Assembly: GCA_002633025.1 (NCBI GenBank)
Contig: NMRB01000160.1
Coordinates: forward strand, 378,294-442,293
From: Notospermus geniculatus
Lineage: Eukaryota > Nemertea > Pilidiophora > Heteronemertea > Lineidae
DNA length: 64,000 nt
Direction of reading: 5' to 3'
Positions 56,826 to 64,000 of this stretch are shown piece after piece. Numbering within the stretch: the first letter of the stretch is position 1; each line of letters begins with the position of its first letter. The translations under genes and the position numbers were made by a program. The notes beneath the pieces were generated by a model. That model worked only from the letters and a program-made list of their open reading frames with translations, was not told the origin of the DNA and made no database searches.

Positions 56826-57105
56826 CGATGCTCAAATCACGGCATACACATCGATGCTCCAATCACGACATACACATCGATGCTCAAATCACGGCATACA
56901 CATCGATGCTCAAACCACGGCATACACATCGATGCTCAAATCACGGCATACACATCGATGCTCAAATCACGGCATACACATCGATGCTCAAACCACAGCA
57001 TACGCATCAATGCTCAAATCACGGCATACACATCGATGCTCAAACCACAGCATACGCGTGTACATGCCGACGCTCAATTCACGGCATACTCATCGATGCT
57101 CAAAA
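56826..57105. repeat. 26-27-bp minisatellite, about eleven units
   Basis: The unit CATCGATGCTCAAATCACGG plus CATACA, with variants. It produces long repetitive frames on the plus strand (histidine/serine/arginine-rich), which I treat as by-products. Confidence 0.85.
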
Positions 57106-57585
57106 GACGGCATTTTTTCCATGATTTCTTCCATCATCGTAAAGAACAATGGTGGATATGTAAACATTCTACCGAGTGAAAGTGGCAGACATTTGAGATT
57201 GTCAACAACAAAGCAGCTTAATGAAACATTTGTAAGCCGTTACCATGGTTTCGAAGTCACAGCGGCCATGACAAACCGCTCGAATGAGTCATCGAAAGGA
57301 AATGCCAAGAAAGGCGGTAGATAACAGGCTAGGAATACTAAATGTACATCTGCACGAGCTCATGGACTAAACTGAGAACACATCAGCGTATATTTTCATT
57401 GAACTATAGTCATTAGATGTCATGATGCATATTTTATGACCCTGTGCCAACAAGTAGGCGAAAATGTTTGCAAAATAGCGTTACTTGAAGCACTGGATCT
57501 TGAACCATCAACGGTCTGGATGGAGCGTAGTCCGTAGGTAGGCGAAGTGACCATAGTATTTACATGTATTTTTGCCCTAATAATG

Positions 57586-58154
57586 CACTCTAAAAACTAA
57601 AGTGTTGGACTTAACTCTTAAAGAGTTATATATAACACTTTGCAAGCGTCTCCACAGTGACTGCACTCTAAGTGTTAATTCTACACTTTCTTAAGTGTTA
57701 ACATTTTTAACACTTAGCAAGTGTTACATGTGTAATACCTGAATGCAGTGAGTGTTTATGAGAACGCACGGTGACCGGATTGGGGAGTGTGCCTGGAGGG
57801 CTGGCAGACCCCCCCCCTCTCCCCAGTAGAAATACATGTAGGCCTAGCTTCTTATCGTTTTCAGTCATCATGAACATGTTAATTTTACCACTTGCACAGT
57901 CAACACTTAAAAGTGTTGATTCATTCACAGTCAACACTTAAGAGTGTTGATTCATTCAAAGTGTGAAAATAACACTTAATCAACACCTAAAGTGTTAAAA
58001 CAATGTAACACTTTATAAGCGTTATTTTTCAACACTTAAGTTTTTAGAGTGTACACTTCAAAGTGTGGAAATAACACTTAATCAACGCCTGAAGTGTTAA
58101 AACTAATGTAACACTTTATAAGCGTTATTTTCCAACACTTTAGTTTTTAGAGTG
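57586..58154. repeat. CACTCTAAAAACT-ended inverted-repeat elements
   Basis: CACTCTAAAAACTAAAGTGTTG at the left and CAACACTTAAGTTTTTAGAGTG near 58050 form one element. A partial second copy follows to 58154. The interior is dense in AACACTT/AAGTGTT words on both strands, so the transcript would fold extensively. Confidence 0.65.
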
Positions 58155-58852
58155 TGCTAGTCACACTTAAGCTTTGTTTTGGCCCGAAATTCGGCATGAT
58201 AATAGCGGATACCATATTCTGATGGTTTAATTTACGAAAGAACTTTGTTGCGGTCGCAGTTTTACTTCTTTTTAGCAGTGTTATTCGAGAGACCCTTTCG
58301 AGGAAAATGGCGCCCGTTTGTTTACAAATTTTTACGGCCTTATTTCTCTCAAATAACACTTCGGTTTCTGGATCTAAATGTACATTTCACTTCTATGAAC
58401 ACAGCAGTGCATGTACCAGACAATTGGTGCGAATATTTTGCAACTTTTGGAGAAAAAAAGTACTCGTGTTTGCAAAAAAACCAAAACAAACGCCATATAA
58501 CAATATAGGGCGGCCATTTTCCTCGAAACCGTCTATTGCTTTACAAACTTCTCCCAACCGCACCGCGTTGTGTGCACCAATTCCAGCCGGGCCGGGCAAT
58601 CCAACCTCGGCTGAATCGCAATCGCCGATTGCCACGGGTACTTGCTAGTTAATGATATTTCGTGACGAGCACTTAGGAAGATGAAGGCATGTTTCACAAA
58701 GGGAACGCGGCAAAAACGCTGTTCCTTTCCTCAACAGAATGCTTCTGAAAGCTTTCCGGTATCCGTGTTCGAGTTCGCCAATTAACACGACCAGTCATTC
58801 CTCTCACTGAATGAATATTATCATGTTCGCTCGACTAGTAATCTGCTGAGAG

Positions 58853-58951
58853 AGGCGGTAACACAAACCAAAACACCTACCGAAGAATCTGATTGGCGGA
58901 ACGCCTGCACGACGCAGGGTCGCGTGCGCGCCAGTCTGCCACCAGCTTTTA
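58853..58951. repeat. MITE family G, truncated at the duplication edge
   Basis: It begins in mid-element at GAGGCGGTAACAC, the first base shared with 41528, and ends CCACCAGCTTTTA. The left third is missing. Confidence 0.65.
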
Positions 58952-59584
58952 TAGAATAGCTGTGTCTTTTGTCACTTTGTATATTGTGTTGGCAAAATGG
59001 CCTAAAACGACTGACTGTGAAAGCCCTATTGTGATGCCAAGTCGATTTGATACTCGGTATATGTCACTTTAACGAAATTACTTGTGGCTTGTTGTCGTTG
59101 TCAGCCCCCGCACACTCACTTTGCAATATCTGTTTGTTGCAGAGGCAGTGAAAGTAATGCAGAGTGATGCAGGCTAATATCCCCATCATTCATAAACTCA
59201 GCGGGTGGGGAATTTACCATGTCGCACTTTGATCATCGGAGATCAACCGCTATCATAATACAATTGAAACTATTGATCCATCACGCATTTATTCCATTCA
59301 GTAGTAGTTTAATCAGTGTCAATTTGCTATCGAATGATCATGGTGATAAACGCAATTGCTGGTGTATAATGAACCCTTTTAGTATTGTGGCGTTTTGTGC
59401 TAATGACCTTGGAGGTAATCAGCAACCGCGATGCGGTGGGAGTCTTGGTATAATCGATTTTAATGGAGGACATCCGCACTTTTACATCCCGGAGTTAATC
59501 CGGGGCCTCCTCTACGTCCCCGCTCATGGTTGGATGGCGGTGACGTTGAGGAAACGAGGACTGAGAACAACACCTCAGTCATAA

Positions 59585-60233
59585 CCTTGGACACATCCTC
59601 CCACAGCAGGGGTTTTTACCTCGCTCCTCTTCATCCGCTCACACAAACCCCTGCCGAAATTCGCGGGAATCCGTGGAGTATCAAAGCCATTCCAGCAAAT
59701 GTTCATCCCCACCATCTCATCCCAAGTTGGCCGGTGATTGATACACATGAACTACGCAAAGCTGACCCAGGTCAACATGAAATTACTCCCTCGGCGTATC
59801 TGTTTGGCGACGTGTGGCCTGAGAATGATATACATTCTGTGCGATGAATGCAGGGTAGGCTGAACTCAACTTAGATTGAATCCAGCGGTGTGAATAGGTT
59901 AATTGTCGGCCTGGGTCAGCGTAAACAATGTCAGCTGCTTGGCTGTGAATATTACAAGGGCCGTTATACATGTATACGTGTAACTGATCTCTAGTTAGGG
60001 TGAGGTGGGGAAGCTGAGGTACTTCAGCACTGTGTTGTGCGTGACACTACAAGACACGTGTACGTGTAATGCCTGTCATCTTAAGGTGACTCAGAATGGC
60101 GTTCGCTGATTGGGCGCATTTTCTCGTGCGCCAAGTACCCCAGCAAATCAGGCGGATTTCCTCAGGGGTTTGTCTGCGGTGACGAAGGGAGCGAGCAGTA
60201 AGAACGCCTGATATTCTCAGGATGCCTTGGACA
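59585..60233. mobile_element. 631-bp MITE family F member, polymorphic, 9-bp duplication
   Basis: The element is 59594-60224, from CATCCTCCCACAGCAGGGG to CTGATATTCTCAGGATG. CCTTGGACA is duplicated at 59585-59593 and 60225-60233 and single in copy 1 near 42776. The interior (including a GCTGACCCAGG/CCTGGGTCAGC pair) has no transposase. Confidence 0.8.
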
Positions 60234-60244
60234 GGACGTAAATA

Positions 60245-60396
60245 AGTTTCTTTCGCTAGCAGCCATCTTGCCAAAATTAGGTCATCACCATGGCAACTTT
60301 CTTCCAGCGTGAGAGATGATTGGTTCGCCCATCCCCCTATTGGGAAGATCACCATGACGATGACCTAATTTTAGCACGATGGCTGCTAGCGAAACT
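60245..60396. repeat. MITE (AGTTTC..CGCTAGCAGCCAT ends), copy 2
   Basis: The duplicate of 42795-42946. It differs at a few bases (TTAGCACGATGG against TTACCAAGATGG). Confidence 0.65.
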
Positions 60397-61159
60397 CATT
60401 TATAGAAATCCAAGATAGGCCTAACGAAGACAAAATGAAGAGGCAATAACCCTGGTCAGGAATACTTTCATTGGAGCACTATGACGTTCAAATGATAATG
60501 GCGTGTCCACAGTGAGTCACGACACAATCCCTGTTACATCCTGAGGTATCTGAAGTGTGCTGCTTTTGCCGTTCGTGGCCTACGGTACGTTTGTGTGCGG
60601 TCAAGTACAACACTGCTTACCTCAGCATGTGGTTATACTATGACAAGATCGTCCATCACAAATTGCACGACTACATCAGCAAATCAGAGCACCGCCTCGA
60701 AATGTGCCAGTGACGTTATGTAATTTGGTCCTTGTGCAAACCAATGGCAGGCTTGCCTTTTTTTCGACAACAATGATCTTTATCGGGCAGAGTCACACCC
60801 ATCAACGAAGGCATCATGTTCCCGTCAGAAGCAGTACATCAATATCCCGAACTGAAATGTAACCAATTGTCTGCTGGGCAAAGGCCAGCCATTTGTGGGC
60901 AGAGCCATCCCATATCCAATTGTCTCATCTTCAGATGGTTATCGAGCTAGGAATGGTGCAGCTGACATTGCCATACTAAAGCTATTGCGGGCAAATTGGA
61001 GGACACAAAGGACAACTCAGTTCGTGACGACCACAGTGCAGAGGTACGGCAATGCCATGGCGTCAAGGACCGAATACTTCGGAGAAGTCTGAGAGGAATA
61101 TCATACACGAGTACGGAGACCCGAGTGGAGCTAACACCTTCAAAGCCCGATTGATGATA

Positions 61160-61285
61160 CAATGGGTCATATGAATAAAGACGAGCAAATGCTTTTACTT
61201 CAGATTTGTACAGCATTGCCTAATGCATTTGTATTGCAAAATTCAAGTAAAAGCATTTGCTACTCTTTATTCATATGACCCAATG
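61160..61285. mobile_element. 116-bp MITE family E, polymorphic
   Basis: The element is 61165-61280, with ends GGTCATATGAATAAAG and the inverse. CAATG is duplicated at 61160-61164 and 61281-61285 and single in copy 1 near 44220. It shares AGCAAATGCTTTTACTT with 15750-15874. Confidence 0.75.
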
Positions 61286-61287
61286 TA

Positions 61288-61612
61288 CACTCATGGAAAA
61301 AAGTAAATGGACAGCAGTTTTTCTTGAATATCTCCAAACCAATGGCATACAGCATACAGAAAATTGGTCCCAACATACTAATAGTAGCAAATTTTCCTGG
61401 CTATCTAATGGCATCAGCGTCGAAAAATTCCGCTGAAAGCCGCATTTGACTGAAGGAATTTTGTAAAGGCATGTTTTTCGCTACTTTTTTATTTGCAAAA
61501 TAAAATTTGCTACTACATGTATATATGTTGGGGCCATTTTTCTGTACCGGTACCCAATTGGTTTGGAGATATTCAAGAAAAACCGCTGTCCATTTACTTT
61601 TTTCCATGAGTG
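61288..61612. mobile_element. Tc1/mariner-like MITE (CACTCATGGAAAAAAGTAAA ends), copy 2
   Basis: The counterpart of 44226-44525, flanked by TA. Its left end is only ~7 bp from the family E insertion. Confidence 0.65.
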
Positions 61613-62228
61613 TATATGTAGTTTATCCATACTGCACGTACTGTACATGTGTGCAGTCAGTATACTGTTGACGAATGTTTTTTTTCGACACCATCTTGAT
61701 AGGACCCCAGCTGTGACCCAATTCAGATTCAATACATTTTCAATTCAATATAACGTCATTTTTCTATTGTTTAATTGAATATCCATATGGGTTGTTATAT
61801 ATATCATCTTTCGGAACATAAATCAAGTCTGGTATATCATTTTTATGTATTGTACACCGCGAATAATACAACGTACAATGTGTATGGGTATCAACCATAT
61901 TTACACTGCCCAAGGGAAAGACAATTGTATAAACATTGTTAGTAATGGACAATAATGAAGAACATTGAAACAGGCCCACGTTGTGTTACAAATGATATGA
62001 TTATATTGGCCTACATAGGCTTAGCTTGACAAAACTATTATGCCTATAGCGTTAGGCACGGAAATGAAGTGGAAATTTCGCTTTATGGGGTGAAGAAGAA
62101 ACGGCACAATCCACAAAGAGCAGAGAAAACATACGAAATATTTGAATTTTCGCAAAGCTCCCGAAATGCCAAAACGAACGCCAATCAGCCAATTCCATTG
62201 TTCGATAACACGAAGAGAGCACCGAAGA

Positions 62229-62366
62229 GGGCCGACCTCACAGAAAGTCCAATAGTGCTTTCGGTGCCTATCGGCGGTTTTGTTAATGGGGAAATGCGTT
62301 AGCCTATAACTAACTGCCGATTGGCGCCGGTAGCACTATCGGACTTTCTGTATGTGCAGTCGGCCC
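62229..62366. repeat. MITE family H, copy 3
   Basis: The duplicate of 45130-45263, with the same AGAAAGTCC and GCCTATCGGC arms. Confidence 0.65.
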
Positions 62367-62468
62367 TGAAGGTTAGACGTTGGCGTGGCGTTTCGGGGGC
62401 TTTGCGAAATCTCTTATATTGCTATACATCAAGTCGTCCAGAGAATATCAACTGTTTGTTTTGGCTGC

Positions 62469-62643
62469 TGTAATAGACCCCTTGCGCAAGTCGGCCATTA
62501 CAGCCAGAAGGTGTAAACAAACCTTGGGCCTAGTGCATTGTGCCGACGGTAAGCACAGGAGCCAACTGTACAAATGCATTAGGCCCCCTAGGGCGAGGCT
62601 AATGTTGACACCCTGGGCTGATAAGCGCAAGGGGTCTATGTAA
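62469..62643. mobile_element. 165-bp MITE (TAGACCCCTTGCGC ends), polymorphic
   Basis: The element is 62474-62638 with 14-bp inverted ends TAGACCCCTTGCGC, flanked by TGTAA on each side. In copy 1 the site reads TGTAATGTAA (45366-45375) with no element. Confidence 0.7.
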
Positions 62644-63035
62644 TTTTTTACCTGATCAAGAGTAACTTGTCAAGTCCTGAAGGATGATCAATTCACTTTC
62701 AACGTACTGGTTACGGGCTCTAATACCAGCTGTCATCTGGTGTCACGCGTGAATTGTTAACTAAACAGGTTTGTTCTTTGTAACGAAGTGAGGCTTGACA
62801 TCTGACAAGTGCCAAATGAAAAAAACGTGACATTCGTCGTAACTGCAACCTACAGCTTTGAGTTCTGTGGTGATTGTTGTTTGCCATGTGGCTGGTCGCG
62901 TCTGTCACGCTGTCAGCCATTTCAGCTATCAACAAAACATTTTCCCCCGATGAAGAATCTCTCCGCTTGGTTTTCATTTTACTTACGGCCGTTGAAGCAA
63001 CGAATAATGGCAACCGAACACTCGACTTGTAACCA

Positions 63036-63150
63036 GGGCTGAAAGTCCGACAGAAAGTCCGATAGCGCTTTCGGTGCCTATCGGCGGTTTACGTTAACTA
63101 ACTGCCGATAGGCGCCGGTAGCACTATCGGACTTTCTATGCCGATGGCCC
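63036..63150. repeat. MITE family H, copy 4
   Basis: The duplicate of 45774-45888, with intact hairpin arms. Confidence 0.65.
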
Positions 63151-64000
63151 ATAACCAACTCCCACTTACCTGTCCCATTCCTGAACTCGGAAAAAATGAC
63201 CAAATCCCAAGTGGAAGATTTCGCATGCTGTCATTCTTTGCCAGGCTCGGGAGTGGGACAAGTAAGTGGACAGGACATTGCTGTTTCTGACCATACCCCC
63301 ACCCCATTTTTCCCAGTTCAAGAATGGGACAGGTAAAGTGGGATCGAGTTTAGAGTAGTTGTGTAATAAGAAAATAAGAATACTACATGTACGATCTGAG
63401 CTATGTTTTCGGTCTACTCACCCCGTTTCGGAGTTGACGGACTGAACGAATTCCCTCATTTTGATGGCACCGGCCCCTTGGGAATGATTCGGTGAACTTT
63501 CGTCCATGGTGTATCTCTTATACGGCAATATCGCTCAGCATTCCAGATAAAGTAAAATGTGTTCCACTCCCACAATGTATTGCACGTAGGTATTCCAAGT
63601 CAACACTTGCTCAGTCAGATAAAATCGCCGCTGTGCGTCTAAACCTAGATTAAAAATAGGAATGGAGTGATTTAGGCCTTTTATCGACCGGCTGTGCAGA
63701 GGCCTGTCCAAGAATGAACAAAGAACAAAGTAATGTTGGCCATGGGCCTACAGGTCATCGCCCAAATCGATCTTTCGCGCTTTACTGGAGCGAATGTTTC
63801 TTTACGTAATCAGTCCACCGCCACGTCAGGCATTATGCAATGTTGATGTCTAGGCCTACATTACACACTCCAGTCGACATCCATTCATGGTTGCCCGTTA
63901 ACAATAGCATGAAGAATCCATTGTTGCCTTCCAAGTTTGTGTCCGTCGCAAGCCTGTTTCGTCCTCGTCCAATCACAGGAAAAACTCATCCTTCTCGACG

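Larger units (their letters stand above)
58853..64000 (+). repeat. Large direct duplication, copy 2
   Basis: It matches 41528-46743 and is still matching at the last base of the window. Relative to copy 1 it carries insertions at 59594-60224, 61165-61280 and 62474-62638, and lacks 41728-42220 and 43562-44070. Base differences are sparse. Confidence 0.85.

Noticed and set aside
56826-57105. CRISPR-like regular repeat array
   Set aside because: The units are contiguous without unique spacers and the genome is eukaryotic. It is a minisatellite. The same reasoning applies to 19197-19351 and 20900-21440.
56689-57324. 211-codon frame with a His/Ser/Arg-rich repeated peptide
   Set aside because: It is the translation of the 26-27-bp minisatellite. 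Overlapping frames give similar repeated peptides, and there is no start, domain or splice evidence.
58285-58540. Possible MITE with CGAGGAAAATGGC ends
   Set aside because: A short inverted pair (58298 and 58510) is visible, but the outer ends do not match and there is no target duplication, so it cannot be bounded.
59219-59584. 121-codon frame, also present at 42400-42770
   Set aside because: The two duplicated copies differ by indels that change the frame, so it is not under coding constraint.

Overview
The window is eukaryotic and looks like a compact, highly polymorphic marine invertebrate genome. It has spliced genes with short exons and GT-AG introns, many small inverted-repeat (MITE-like) transposons, several minisatellites, and frequent self-complementary words TAGGCCTA and TACATGTA. 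An ambulacrarian, cephalochordate or lophotrochozoan would fit, but I cannot name the species from sequence alone. Runs of N at 26577-26581, 34773, 47086 and 53069 and two large near-identical direct duplications suggest a draft assembly that partly keeps both haplotypes.

Four protein-coding loci can be supported. (1) 4695-9768, minus strand: an unrecognised gene with an acidic, internally repeated N-terminal region and a helical C-terminal part. Three short near-identical tandem duplications interrupt it, and two of them break the frame. (2) 14721-18694, minus: a voltage-gated potassium channel with a zinc-type T1 domain, S1-S6 and an intact TVGYGD filter. The first proline of the S6 PxP hinge is Ala. 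(3) 48159-51289, plus: a nine-exon fold-type II PLP enzyme of the serine racemase/threonine dehydratase family, with one probable GC-AG intron. (4) 53066-53540, minus: a neurensin-like membrane protein whose 3' end is at an N. No shared operon-like logic is expected. Loci 2-4 belong to families with neuronal roles in other animals, but adjacency here is no evidence of co-function.

The rest is mostly repeat landscape. 0.4-4.5 kb holds six or more small inverted-repeat elements, one nested inside another. 10.6-11.65 kb is a run of four nearly abutting elements. 19-21.9 kb has two minisatellites and foldback elements. 22.6-31.5 kb is repeat-rich non-coding DNA with weak coding-like fragments at 27.1-27.9 kb. 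32.26-36.60 kb is a direct duplication split by one N that looks like two haplotypes laid end to end. 37.7-41.1 kb has several larger terminal-inverted-repeat elements. 41.5-46.7 kb is repeated at 58.85-64.0 kb.

The two ~5 kb copies differ by clean element insertions with target-site duplications. They therefore define element ends directly and show recent mobility of at least four families. The most unusual objects are a 509-bp near-palindromic element carrying a 15-unit array of the palindrome CACCGCGGTG (43562-44070), a foldback element flanked by 14-bp target duplications at two separate loci (3045-3279, 47718-47932), and a possible excision footprint at 45366-45375.
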